DNA from: JAAFHB01 sp038236995
Lineage (GTDB): Bacteria; Bacteroidota; Bacteroidia; Bacteroidales; Prolixibacteraceae
Reading direction: 5' to 3'
DNA: 64,000 nucleotides
Assembly: GCA_038236995.1 (NCBI GenBank)
Contig: JBBRZE010000019.1
Span: forward strand, 4,369 to 68,368
The position numbers and the translations under genes are program-made. Position 1 is the first letter of the stretch, and each line of letters begins with the position of its first letter. Shown here piece by piece: positions 1 to 8,002 of this stretch. The notes beneath the pieces are model-generated. The model saw nothing but the letters and a program-made list of their open reading frames with translations. It was not told where the DNA came from and made no database searches.

Positions 1-668
1 AAGACAATCATATTATTGCCATCAACAAACGATGTGGGGAGATCGTGCAGGGAGACAAAACCGGCGACCCAACAATGGGAGATGAGGTAAAGAATTATCT
101 TAAAGAGAAATACAACAAGCCTGGCAATGTATTTTTAGGTGTGACTCATCGTCTCGACCGGCCGACAAGTGGTGCTGTACTTTTTGCCAGAACTTCAAAA
201 GCGCTAACGCGACTGAATGAAATGTTCAAGGAGGACCATTCGATCCACAAAACTTATTGGGCAGTAGTTGACAAAAAGCCAGAGCCATCAACCTGTAAAT
301 TAGACCACTGGATTGTTCGCGACACGAAGAAGAATAAGTCATTTGCATATCTGAATGAAAGGAAGGAATCGAAAAAAGCCAGCCTGACTTACCATTATCT
401 TAGTTCGTCTGATCGTTTTCATCTGATTGAAATCGAACTGCATACCGGGCGGCATCATCAAATCAGGGCGCAGTTGTCCACCATTGGATTGCACATCAAA
501 GGAGATCTCAAATATGGTTTTTCACGATCAAACAGCGACGGAGGAATTCACCTTCATGCCCGTAAAATTGAATTTACGCATCCTGTAACCGGGGACCCAA
601 TCACCATCCTGGCACCTCCACCAAATGATCCCGTCTGGAATTATTTTATCAAGACGATTGAGGTTTAA
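1..668 (+). CDS. RluA-family pseudouridine synthase (5' end outside window)
   Basis: This enzyme isomerises uridine to pseudouridine in structured RNA. The reading frame is open from base 3, before the first possible start codon (GTG at 45), and already encodes typical RluA N-terminal sequence (DNHIIAINKRCGEIVQGDKT), so the real start lies left of the window. The catalytic motif THRLDRPTSG, with its invariant Asp, is present, followed by the ELHTGRHHQIRAQL motif of the family. No S4 domain is visible in this part. The stop overlaps the convergent HAD gene by 4 bp. The family is clear; the RNA target cannot be told from sequence. Confidence 0.9.
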   Translation, partial: DNHIIAINKRCGEIVQGDKTGDPTMGDEVKNYLKEKYNKPGNVFLGVTHRLDRPTSGAVLFARTSKALTRLNEMFKEDHSIHKTYWAVVDKKPEPSTCKLDHWIVRDTKKNKSFAYLNERKESKKASLTYHYLSSSDRFHLIEIELHTGRHHQIRAQLSTIGLHIKGDLKYGFSRSNSDGGIHLHARKIEFTHPVTGDPITILAPPPNDPVWNYFIKTIEV

Positions 669-1297
669 TTATCTTTCAGAAATCCCGGTAATTTTTCCAA
701 TAACGTTCCTGGCTTGATATGAAGGACCTTCATTCCTAACGCTTTAGCCGCTTTAGTATTTTCTTCCATATCGTCAATAAATAGCGTCTCTTCCGGCTCA
801 AGACCGGCCTCAGTTAAAGCATGAATGTAAATCCGGGGATTTGGTTTTCGCATTCCCATTTCATGCGAATAGAAGTTCCGTTCAAATAAGTCGTAAAACG
901 AATAGCCAAAGTCCGCTTCGAATTCCCGGTGAAATTTGATACGGTGAATTTCGTTCGTATTGCTCAATAAAAATAACCGGTAGCTCTTTTTCAATTCTTC
1001 TAGATACCTGATCCTGTCGGCGGGAATATCCAGAATCATTGCTGTCCAGGCTTCATCAATTTCCCTGTCATTCCTTTGTAAGGCAGTCATTTTCCTTACA
1101 TTATTACGAAAAACCTCGGGCGATGAATTTCCACTTTCGAGGCTGTAAAAGAGTTCCTTACCGTTCGTTTTATTATTCTCCTCATAAAAATCGCTCCATC
1201 CCAGGTTCCGAAATGCATCTACAGTTAATTGCGGATTGATGTTTAGGATAACTCCTCCAAGGTCGAAAATGATATTGTGAATTGGTTTTACCGACAT
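665..1297 (-). CDS. HAD-IA family phosphatase (YihX-like)
   Basis: A 210-residue haloacid-dehalogenase-superfamily hydrolase, probably a small-molecule phosphatase. Motif I is FDLGGVI with the nucleophile Asp12; the usual second Asp is Gly, as in the YihX/soluble-epoxide-hydrolase-N branch. Motif II is LLSNTNE (about residue 112), the motif III lysine is in MRKPNPRIY (about 150), and motif IV is FIDDMEEN (about 173). A helical cap lies between motifs I and II. YihX of E. coli acts on glucose-1-phosphate, but the substrate here is unknown. It is convergent with the pseudouridine synthase and 45 bp downstream of the GH105 gene, so the two may be co-transcribed. Confidence 0.88.
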   Translation of the reverse strand: MSVKPIHNIIFDLGGVILNINPQLTVDAFRNLGWSDFYEENNKTNGKELFYSLESGNSSPEVFRNNVRKMTALQRNDREIDEAWTAMILDIPADRIRYLEELKKSYRLFLLSNTNEIHRIKFHREFEADFGYSFYDLFERNFYSHEMGMRKPNPRIYIHALTEAGLEPEETLFIDDMEENTKAAKALGMKVLHIKPGTLLEKLPGFLKDN

Positions 1298-1342
1298 AAT
1301 TAGTAATTTTCTGATGCAAAGATATTGGTTTAATGTTTGTTT

Positions 1343-2449
1343 CTACGCCATATCTTTTGCGGCGGCTTCCATTAACAGGTAAAACGCCTGCGCTTCAGGA
1401 GCAAAATAGGAACGGTCGAAATTTGGCAATCCACACACATCGTGTACATAACCCAAACTATCAACGCGATCGTTCGTAGCTTTTCGCATAATTTCAGCAT
1501 TTACGAGGTAGCCAAAATCGAGATAACCAGCTTTAACTCCCCGGAATATCGTGTAAGCAAGCATTTGGCTCAGATTCACTTCAGGAAATGTATCAGGTCT
1601 GTTAACCACATCGTGAAAAAGTCCGTCCGGCCGGAGGTATTTCAAACAACCATCCAAAATCTCCTTCACATAAATGATCAACTTCTTTTTCTCCTCCATC
1701 CTATTTTCAGGAAGCAACTTAATGACTCGTGTTATTCCGGCCGCTGACCATCCATTACCGACACCCCAAAAATCCTCGCGTTTGAATTGTTTATTTTCAT
1801 CATCCCAAATATGGGAATACAACTTATCTTTTGGATGATATAAATATTTTCGAAAACCGTCGATTTGCCTAATTGCTTCCTTGTATTCTCCAGCCGCGGC
1901 CAGAAAAGGTGGTAACATGTAATTCCCATCCGACATGATCCATTTAGTAGGTTCCTGTGTGTGATAGATGATTCCTTCATGCGTTTTATGATTTGACGTT
2001 TTAAATACATCAAGCATTGCGTCGGCACCCGTTTTAAATATCGGATCGCCCATCTTTTTATAAGCGAATAAGACCACCTCCCCTATACTTGAACAGTCGT
2101 TGATCGGACCATTGCCTTTAATCACCGAAAACCGCCCGTTTACCTGCCTTAAAATTGCACCTCTGGCAAACGAAATGGCAAGATCATATTCGCCCATCTC
2201 GAGAAACGCCTGTGCAACTGTACCTTGTTCCCAATCGAAACGTTGCATTCCAAGCGTGGCAATTTTCACCCGTTCGATACGGTCCTTTAAATCGGATGGT
2301 TTACCAGAGAAAAGATCTTTCTTATTATCTTGTATTTGCGGACCGGAAGCGCTATAAGCAATGGTTTGCATTCCAACTAAACCGACTGAAACGCCAGCAG
2401 CTGATTTCAAAAAGACCCTCCTTGATTGGTTATTTTCCATTTTTTTCAT
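1343..2449 (-). CDS. Glycoside hydrolase family 88/105 protein (unsaturated uronyl hydrolase-like), Tat-exported
   Basis: A 368-residue (alpha/alpha)6-barrel protein of the GH88/GH105 type. These enzymes remove the unsaturated uronic acid left at the end of oligosaccharides by pectin or other polysaccharide lyases. The N-terminus has a twin-arginine signal (SRRVFLKSAAG, residues 9-19), suggesting folded export to the periplasm. Visible family motifs are FDWEQGTVAQAF (71-82), MSDGNYMLPPFLA (172-184, with Asp174 as probable catalytic acid) and FWGVGNGWSAAG (227-238). ATG codons at 2449 and 2440 are both usable. No polysaccharide lyase or SusC/D pair lies nearby, so the natural substrate is open. 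Confidence 0.82.
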   Translation of the reverse strand: MKKMENNQSRRVFLKSAAGVSVGLVGMQTIAYSASGPQIQDNKKDLFSGKPSDLKDRIERVKIATLGMQRFDWEQGTVAQAFLEMGEYDLAISFARGAILRQVNGRFSVIKGNGPINDCSSIGEVVLFAYKKMGDPIFKTGADAMLDVFKTSNHKTHEGIIYHTQEPTKWIMSDGNYMLPPFLAAAGEYKEAIRQIDGFRKYLYHPKDKLYSHIWDDENKQFKREDFWGVGNGWSAAGITRVIKLLPENRMEEKKKLIIYVKEILDGCLKYLRPDGLFHDVVNRPDTFPEVNLSQMLAYTIFRGVKAGYLDFGYLVNAEIMRKATNDRVDSLGYVHDVCGLPNFDRSYFAPEAQAFYLLMEAAAKDMA

Positions 2450-2474
2450 TCGTCAGGTGGAAGAATTATTTGAA

Positions 2475-2482
2475 CAAATGTA
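2475..2482 (-). promoter_or_regulatory. Candidate -7 box for the GH105 gene
   Basis: On the minus strand this reads TACATTTG, a perfect match to the Bacteroidota -7 consensus TAnnTTTG, 26 bp before the GH105 start. No convincing -33 TTTG lies at the right distance, so support is partial. It is back to back with the CDF promoter on the other strand. Confidence 0.35.
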
Positions 2483-2490
2483 GATAAAAA

Positions 2491-2520
2491 TTTGTAGCTG
2501 ATTAAAACAACCTATATTTG
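2491..2520 (+). promoter_or_regulatory. Bacteroidota-type promoter for the CDF exporter
   Basis: A perfect -33 TTTG (2491-2494) and a perfect -7 TATATTTG (2513-2520) are separated by 18 bp, close to the known spacing. The -7 box ends 25 bp before the ATG at 2546. It diverges from the GH105 promoter within the same short intergenic region. Confidence 0.65.
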
Positions 2521-2545
2521 AAAGGCTATAAAAGCATTTTTCGAT

Positions 2546-3454
2546 ATGTCTGACAAACATCACCACCATCACCCAATTTTAAGCGGAAAGAATTTGATTC
2601 TTCCGATCATCCTTAACGTAGGAATCACAGTTGCACAAGTTATTGGGGGTATCATATCCGGAAGTATTGCCCTTCTTTCGGATGCTGCACATAACTTCAG
2701 TGACGTTCTGGCACTGATATTTAGCTATATTGCTGCAAGGTTAGCCGGACGCGACAGAACGCTAAAAGAAACATTCGGGTATAAACGTGCCGGAATATTT
2801 GCCGCATTTATTAACGCTGCAACCCTGATGATTATTGCAACCGTTCTTATCCAGGAGGCCATTGAGCGGTTAATGAACCCAAGGCCAGTTGAAGGAAATA
2901 TCGTGATATACCTTGCTGCGCTGGGGATTCTCTTTAATGGAGTAAGCGCCCTGATGGTAAAAAAGGAGGCTGGATCAGATATAAATATGCGCTCTGCCTA
3001 TCTGCACCTGTTTACCGATATGCTCACCTCTGTGGCCGTTTTTATAGGCGGTTTTGCTATCAGTTACCTTGGATGGTTCTGGGTAGATGGTGTCCTGACC
3101 ATTGCGATTTCACTCTTTCTGATTTACAGCAGCTGGGAAATTTTCTATGAATCGGTACGGATATTTATGCAATTTACCCCTTCACAGATTAATATTGAAG
3201 ACGTTGCAGCCGAGATTACACTGATAAAAGGCGTTAAGAATATTCACCACGTTCATGCCTGGAAACTTGACGATCATGACATGATGTTCGAAGCACATCT
3301 CGATCTTGAGGAGGATTATACGATTTCACATTTCGAGTTGATTCTGGATAAAGTAGAGACCATCCTTCTACATCACGACATTCATCATTTCAATATTCAA
3401 CCCGAATGGGTTCGCGATGATGAAAAGTCGTTAATCAACAAATTGGATCACTGA
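2546..3454 (+). CDS. Cation diffusion facilitator (CDF/CzcD-type) metal exporter
   Basis: An inner-membrane antiporter exporting divalent metal (Zn and similar) in exchange for protons. At 302 residues it has the usual CDF length. It shows a His-rich N-terminus (five His at residues 5-9), six predicted membrane helices, and the two HxxxD metal motifs of transport site A: HNFSD (His49/Asp53, TM2) and HLFTD (His154/Asp158, TM5). The C-terminal cytoplasmic ferredoxin-like domain is also His-rich (HHVHAWKLDDHDM and HHDIHHFNI). These HxxxD motifs are typical of Zn-selective members, but Co/Cd/Fe cannot be excluded. A good promoter lies just upstream. Confidence 0.92.
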   Translation: MSDKHHHHHPILSGKNLILPIILNVGITVAQVIGGIISGSIALLSDAAHNFSDVLALIFSYIAARLAGRDRTLKETFGYKRAGIFAAFINAATLMIIATVLIQEAIERLMNPRPVEGNIVIYLAALGILFNGVSALMVKKEAGSDINMRSAYLHLFTDMLTSVAVFIGGFAISYLGWFWVDGVLTIAISLFLIYSSWEIFYESVRIFMQFTPSQINIEDVAAEITLIKGVKNIHHVHAWKLDDHDMMFEAHLDLEEDYTISHFELILDKVETILLHHDIHHFNIQPEWVRDDEKSLINKLDH

Positions 3455-3472
3455 AAACTAAAATTCTCAGGT

Positions 3473-3643
3473 TTACTCTGTCGTGCTGAGATCTTTCAAC
3501 GTGGTTTTACCCATAATTTCGAAAGTGCTGTCTCTTACAGCTTTAAATGCTTGCCTGATTTTACAGAGCGCTTCAACCTTGCAAAATTCGCAAGGTTGAT
3601 ACGACTTTTCTGAGACGTAGGAGGTCAGTTTTGTGGAGACAAG
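3473..3643 (-). pseudogene. C-terminal remnant of an Rrf2-family regulator
   Basis: On the minus strand, a 56-codon open stretch ends in TAA at 3473-3475. Its last 40 or so residues look like the end of an Rrf2-type regulator: a C-x2-C-x5-C cluster (PCEFCKVEALC), then IRQAFKAVRDSTFEI and KTTLKDL. The frame is closed by a TGA at 3644-3646, and the DNA-binding winged helix expected upstream is missing, replaced by the 42-bp tandem-repeat array. There is no plausible start codon. This is a decayed gene fragment, probably of an Fe-S or redox-sensing regulator. Recognition is by eye. Confidence 0.5.
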
Positions 3644-3675
3644 TCATATCTTAACAGTATATTTTTGACCATTTA

Positions 3676-3951
3676 CAATGCCCGGCATCGTATTTACATT
3701 AGCATTCCGGTTGCTTGCAATGACCGGCAGCATATTTACAATAGCATTCCGGTTGCTTGCAATGACCGGCAGCATATTTACAATAGCATTCCGGTTGCTG
3801 ACAATGACCGGCAACATATTTACAATAGGATTCTGGTTGCCTGCAATGACCGGCAGCATATTTACAATAGGATTCCGGTTGCTTACAATGACCGGCAACA
3901 TATTTACAATAGGATTTCGGTTGTTTGCAATGACCGGCAATATATTTACAC
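3676..3951. repeat. 42-bp tandem repeat array, about 6.5 copies
   Basis: Six units start at 3702, 3744, 3786, 3828, 3870 and 3912, exactly 42 bp apart, after a partial unit at 3676-3701. Units differ at only a few positions. Each contains an inverted repeat (CCGGT and ACCGG flanking about 11 bases) followed by the AT-rich CATATTTACAATAG. Because 42 is a multiple of 3, several frames stay open on both strands, but the resulting peptides are simple repeats with no coding character. With the Rrf2 remnant this explains the gene-free stretch 3455-4092. Confidence 0.95.
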
Positions 3952-4092
3952 AACCATCATGGCTATTTATACAGGAGTTTTCACGGAACTGAGTCTATTC
4001 TATAATTTTCTTCGGGAGGATTAACACCTGCCTTTTAGGATATTTCTGTTTATATACTCAGGATAGCGCAGGAAATGCACGATCCTGAATAT

Positions 4093-6411
4093 TTAGAGGC
4101 TCCCAAATTTGATTCCAAAATAATAAGTACGGGGCGCTGATGGTCCGTAAATGTAGTTGCTGTCACGGTTTTTACCCGAGTCGAAATCATCCTGGTAGGC
4201 GTTGAAAATATTTTTAATGCCACCAAATATTTCTATTCCAAGGTTTAACCGAATCACTTTGGTCAGGTAGATCAGCTTAACATTGTTTTCAAGGAAACTA
4301 CGTGTAGTGACATACTTGTCGTTCACGGGATTTTCGGGAGCACCTGCGAGGTGCAGAATCTCCATTTTACCGGTATAAACCCCGCTGATCGAAGCATTAA
4401 ATTTCCCTTTTGGGGTCAAGGTAAAGGTATAATAACCGTATTTGTCGGGGCTTCTAAGGTAGTGTTTCACGGCTGGGAGTGTCGCTGAATAGCGTACAGG
4501 GTTTTCGTAATTGCTCTTCTGATAGGTATAACCAGCTTCCAGCTGCACTTTCCCGCTATAGTTTCCCCTTAGTTCAACCGTTACCCCACGGACAAGCGAA
4601 CTTGCGGCATTCCGCTTTTCGTAAATCACACCGAATTCATCGGAACCGACCTCTTCAAGTACAAATGAATTGTTGAGCTGCGTATAAAATCCTTCGAGTG
4701 TATATCCCAAAATAAAACGTTCTGTTGGCTTATCGAAATTGAATGAGGCGCTGAAACTGTTTGAACGCTCTTCGCGCAGATCATCAGATAGCCGGATTCT
4801 TGAAATCCCGCCTCCGGCAAATGCGATATGCATATCGGCATCGAAAGCTTGAGGGGCACGGAATCCGGTTGACCATGAAACCCTGAGTTGAGATGCATTT
4901 TTATATTTGTATAGTAAAGATAACCTTGGATTCACAATAAGTTTATCCACCAGGTTATGTTTGTCGGCACGTATTCCTGAAAGGAAAGTAAGGCCCCGGG
5001 CAAAATTCCAGTCACTCTGCAAAAAGCTGCCCGATGTTCGTGTCGTCTGATCAAGTTTGTAGTTATAGGCATCAATTTCGTCAACGATATCATCATAAAA
5101 ATACTCTGTACCAATTGTAAACAAATTGGTTCCGGTAATGAATTTGTCCGTTTTATAATTGAATTGTACACCTCCCTGGTAGGAGCGATTCAAGGTGTTA
5201 CCATAAGGAGGATTCAACAGGTGATTGTTGTATGCTGGCTGGTCATCCGGTTCAGGAAGAATACCCGTGTAATGATTCCTTTTCGTGCTTTGTGCCCCGG
5301 CATAGGCCGAGAAAGAGCTCTTTTCATTGAAAGTAATCTCATAATCGATTCCGCCCATTAACACATTATGGGTACGTTCTTCCGATTGTTGGGTCAGAAA
5401 AGCTGGTTTCGCAGACATCTCACCACCAAACCGGTATTCGTACAAACTGCTAATACTGAATTCTATTTTCTGATTTGCCGTAGGCTTTAAAAAGGCAGTT
5501 ACCCCAAAAGAGTTATTTTTCAGCATCGGTAGCTCCGAATAATTGTCACCATTTTGGTCGTAGCTCTCCCTGTCGCGGTGCGATGCAAAGAACGACATCC
5601 CTGAATTCCGTTGAGGTGAAAGCACATTGGCATTGGCATTGAGCTGAAAATCGGATGCTCCATTTCCAATCCAGGAATGGTTCGATGTGACCTGGTAGGA
5701 GTTATTGTCGGGTATTTTGGTGATTATATTTACGATTCCGCCAATAGCACTCGATCCATATAAAACCGAACCACCTCCCCGAACCACTTCTATCCGGTCG
5801 ACCATGTTGGCAGGGATCTGTTCAAGACCATAAAGTCCTGTCAGCGGACTAAATACGGGTCTGCTGTTAACAAGGATGAGCGAGTAAGCACCCCCGAGTC
5901 CGTTCATGCGCAGTTGTGAATAATTACACGTTTGGCAATCAGTCTCGACACGTAAGCCAGGTTGAAAACACAAACCTTCCGATAACGTGGTTGCCTGGAT
6001 AATATTAAGCATTTTTCCCTCAATTACATTCACAATTACAGGTGAATCGGTTTTTCGCTTCGACGTTTTGGTTCCTGAAATCACCACTTCGTTTATAGTG
6101 TTCAGAACTTCCTTTAAATCAAAATTAACCTCGATTGTAGTGCCTTTTATGACTTTGATCTTTTTAGTTTGCGTCTCATATCCGATCATTTGGGCGACAA
6201 GAATATACTCCCCTTCCGGTAGATTTACTAGCATATAATGGCCGGTATTATCAGTTGAGGTGCCGATCGCTTTGCCCTGAATAAACACATAGACAAACGA
6301 AAGATGTTCGCCATTTGATTTTACATCTCCGAAAACATTGGCATCGGTTTTTCGACCCACTACCATAAATGGAATGGCAGTCAATAATATATACAGATAT
6401 ACGAGTTTCAT
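4093..6411 (-). CDS. TonB-dependent outer-membrane receptor
   Basis: A 772-residue outer-membrane active-transport receptor energised by TonB. In order: signal peptide (about 1-24), a carboxypeptidase-regulatory-like domain (about 25-105, ending in SGTKTSKR), a plug domain (about 120-235) with RMNGLGGAYSLILVNSRPVF, IEVVRGGGSVLYGSSAIGG and NIITK, then a 22-strand-type barrel ending in an aromatic-rich YYFGIKFGSL. The plug carries a CxxC pair (Cys159, Cys162). It is a CirA/HmuR-like receptor rather than a SusC, since no SusD follows; a metal chelate or haem ligand is plausible but not shown. An inverted repeat lies 24 bp before the start. Confidence 0.92.
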   Translation of the reverse strand: MKLVYLYILLTAIPFMVVGRKTDANVFGDVKSNGEHLSFVYVFIQGKAIGTSTDNTGHYMLVNLPEGEYILVAQMIGYETQTKKIKVIKGTTIEVNFDLKEVLNTINEVVISGTKTSKRKTDSPVIVNVIEGKMLNIIQATTLSEGLCFQPGLRVETDCQTCNYSQLRMNGLGGAYSLILVNSRPVFSPLTGLYGLEQIPANMVDRIEVVRGGGSVLYGSSAIGGIVNIITKIPDNNSYQVTSNHSWIGNGASDFQLNANANVLSPQRNSGMSFFASHRDRESYDQNGDNYSELPMLKNNSFGVTAFLKPTANQKIEFSISSLYEYRFGGEMSAKPAFLTQQSEERTHNVLMGGIDYEITFNEKSSFSAYAGAQSTKRNHYTGILPEPDDQPAYNNHLLNPPYGNTLNRSYQGGVQFNYKTDKFITGTNLFTIGTEYFYDDIVDEIDAYNYKLDQTTRTSGSFLQSDWNFARGLTFLSGIRADKHNLVDKLIVNPRLSLLYKYKNASQLRVSWSTGFRAPQAFDADMHIAFAGGGISRIRLSDDLREERSNSFSASFNFDKPTERFILGYTLEGFYTQLNNSFVLEEVGSDEFGVIYEKRNAASSLVRGVTVELRGNYSGKVQLEAGYTYQKSNYENPVRYSATLPAVKHYLRSPDKYGYYTFTLTPKGKFNASISGVYTGKMEILHLAGAPENPVNDKYVTTRSFLENNVKLIYLTKVIRLNLGIEIFGGIKNIFNAYQDDFDSGKNRDSNYIYGPSAPRTYYFGIKFGSL

Positions 6412-6434
6412 ATTAAATTATTTATGATTTCTAT

Positions 6435-6465
6435 CCGGAATTAATACAGCAATGATTAATTCCGG
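6435..6465 (-). promoter_or_regulatory. Perfect inverted repeat upstream of the TonB receptor (candidate operator)
   Basis: CCGGAATTAAT (6435-6445) and ATTAATTCCGG (6455-6465) form a perfect 11-bp inverted repeat with a 9-bp centre. It sits 24-54 bp before the receptor ATG and is not followed by a T-run, so an operator or 5'-UTR hairpin is more likely than a terminator. Confidence 0.5.
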
Positions 6466-6575
6466 TTAAGTATTTTAACGGAAATCGGATAATGAAAGTT
6501 CGTCTTCTGGTAATAAAAGATTCATCCGTTAGTTGGCGGAATACACAAAATTGCTTTTATATTGAGGTGAAAAAG

Positions 6576-6605
6576 AAGGGATGAGTTTATACAATCTCAC
6601 CCCTT
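6576..6605 (-). terminator. Rho-independent terminator after the SecD-like gene
   Basis: AAGGGATGAG (6576-6585) pairs with CTCACCCCTT (6596-6605) with one mismatch. On the minus strand the stem runs into TTCTTTTTC. It lies 14 bp past the stop of the SecD-like gene. Confidence 0.55.
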
Positions 6606-6618
6606 TAGAATATTCAAA

Positions 6619-7482
6619 CTATTTTACAATTGTAAAACGGACCGGCAACTCACCGTTATTACAAAGTGCTGCAAAATAGCGCACTTCGGCTTGTGTGAAA
6701 TCACCTGTAATTGAGCATTTACCACCTTCGATCGCATCTCTTATTACAGGAGCATAGAGCACCTTGTTATCCAATACAATTGCAATTGCATTGTTAATAT
6801 TACGCCTTGTTGCATCAGCCCAAAGTTGTACCGCCGGTTTTTTAAATTCAATCCCAAGCTCATAGATTCCGGATGCTTTGTCCAGACCGGATTTCGCACT
6901 TTCAATATCCGATCCTGTCAGCAATGCCCCTTTTTCGCCTTCCAAACGAAGTGCATAAAGACACACATTCGCATCTCCTGAGGAAGCACTCCAGGCAAAT
7001 TTACAATTCTGATTGAGGGTAACTGTCTTTAAATACTCGTTTACTTTTTCCACTTCCGGTACGGTAGCACAACCAATTACTGCCATTGAATGATCAGGGC
7101 CATCGGCCTTTAAAAGTGAAAATAAATGATTGTCTCCCTTTAAAATTTCGGAAAAACTTTCGCGATTGTAAGTCGCATAAAATGACAATGATCCTTGATG
7201 TGTAAGAAGGTTTTCAATTGCCTTCACATCCCAGCCATCAGCAAGAACTACCTGAATTTGGTTCTTCCCGGGAATGACTGTCAGTTCAAACTTTTCGGAA
7301 CTGAAATCCTTTAGCCGGGCCGTAAAAATCGCTGCAGATTGCGAAAGCGTGGCCGATGAGATATTGTTATCAGCCGATTGGATCAAAATACGGGTTTCTG
7401 CACTTGCCTTATTAGAAAAGAAACTGGCAATTATACCGAATGCAAAAACGGCTATTATTAAATAGATGATTGTTTTTTTCAT
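6619..7482 (-). CDS. Stand-alone SecDF P1-head-like periplasmic protein
   Basis: A 287-residue protein with one N-terminal membrane helix or signal (MKKTIIYLIIAVFAFGIIAS). It then has the periplasmic region typical of SecD: KFELTVIPGKNQIQVVL, WDVKAIENLLTHQGSLSFY, and a C-terminal head subdomain with LWADATRRNINNAIAIVLD, YAPVI and ITGDFTQAEVRYFAALCNNG. The six-helix RND membrane part that lets SecDF pull substrates with the proton gradient is absent; Bacteroidota SecDF is normally a fusion of about 1000 residues. This is therefore a domain paralogue, not the translocase. It is 76 bp downstream of the small membrane protein gene and ends in a terminator. Function unknown. Confidence 0.75.
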   Translation of the reverse strand: MKKTIIYLIIAVFAFGIIASFFSNKASAETRILIQSADNNISSATLSQSAAIFTARLKDFSSEKFELTVIPGKNQIQVVLADGWDVKAIENLLTHQGSLSFYATYNRESFSEILKGDNHLFSLLKADGPDHSMAVIGCATVPEVEKVNEYLKTVTLNQNCKFAWSASSGDANVCLYALRLEGEKGALLTGSDIESAKSGLDKASGIYELGIEFKKPAVQLWADATRRNINNAIAIVLDNKVLYAPVIRDAIEGGKCSITGDFTQAEVRYFAALCNNGELPVRFTIVK

Positions 7483-7558
7483 TTTATAAAATTTTTAAGT
7501 TAAAAATACGGTTCCCTTTTCGAAAAGACGGAACATTTGTAATATTACTTGTGGTAAT

Positions 7559-7960
7559 CTAACTTAAAACGGGCACATCTTCAGCCCCTTTGGGGAAGAG
7601 GTGGTAATAAAACCGGCTCATAGCGAATGGTTTTATTACTAATTCGGTTTGACGGAGCGTGAAAAACCGTTGGGCGATCGTTCTGTTGTCCGCAGATTGT
7701 TTAAAGGTTGTATTAAAAAGGTGAATGTACTTTTGATCGACAAAAGAAACCCAGGATTTTTCGAAGAGCGGTAACTGAACAGCATCTGCACCAACAGCCT
7801 GAGCAGATTTTGAATGCCATTCCGATACTAATTCGTGCGGCACCGGCTTGATTGATTGCAGATTCGAGTAGTCAGAAAAAGCAGCAACAATAAAAAAGAA
7901 AAGAACTATAAATAGCGCTGTTCCAAAATAATTGCCGATATCTTCAACTCTGTTTTTCAT
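7559..7960 (-). CDS. Small single-pass membrane protein of unknown function
   Basis: A 133-residue protein that I do not recognise. Residues 12-30 (FGTALFIVLFFFIVAAFSD) form one clear membrane helix; the remaining 100 residues look like a soluble, probably periplasmic, domain with many aromatics (SWVSFVDQKY, FYYHLF) and no cysteine. It lies in a leftward run, 42 bp after the AlkZ-like gene and 76 bp before the SecD-like gene, so it may be co-expressed with the latter. Codon use looks like that of its neighbours. Confidence 0.6.
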   Translation of the reverse strand: MKNRVEDIGNYFGTALFIVLFFFIVAAFSDYSNLQSIKPVPHELVSEWHSKSAQAVGADAVQLPLFEKSWVSFVDQKYIHLFNTTFKQSADNRTIAQRFFTLRQTELVIKPFAMSRFYYHLFPKGAEDVPVLS

Positions 7961-8002
7961 GATTCAAAGATAAATAATTCATTTCAAAATTTACGAACGA
8001 TT

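Noticed and set aside
3644..4024. Several overlapping open frames on both strands over the 3.7-kb repeat array
   Set aside because: They exist only because the 42-bp period is a multiple of three; the peptides are plain repeats with no start signals or family likeness.
7965..7972. TATCTTTG (minus strand) as a -7 box for the 133-residue membrane protein
   Set aside because: It is only 4 bp before the start codon and has no -33 partner at the proper distance.
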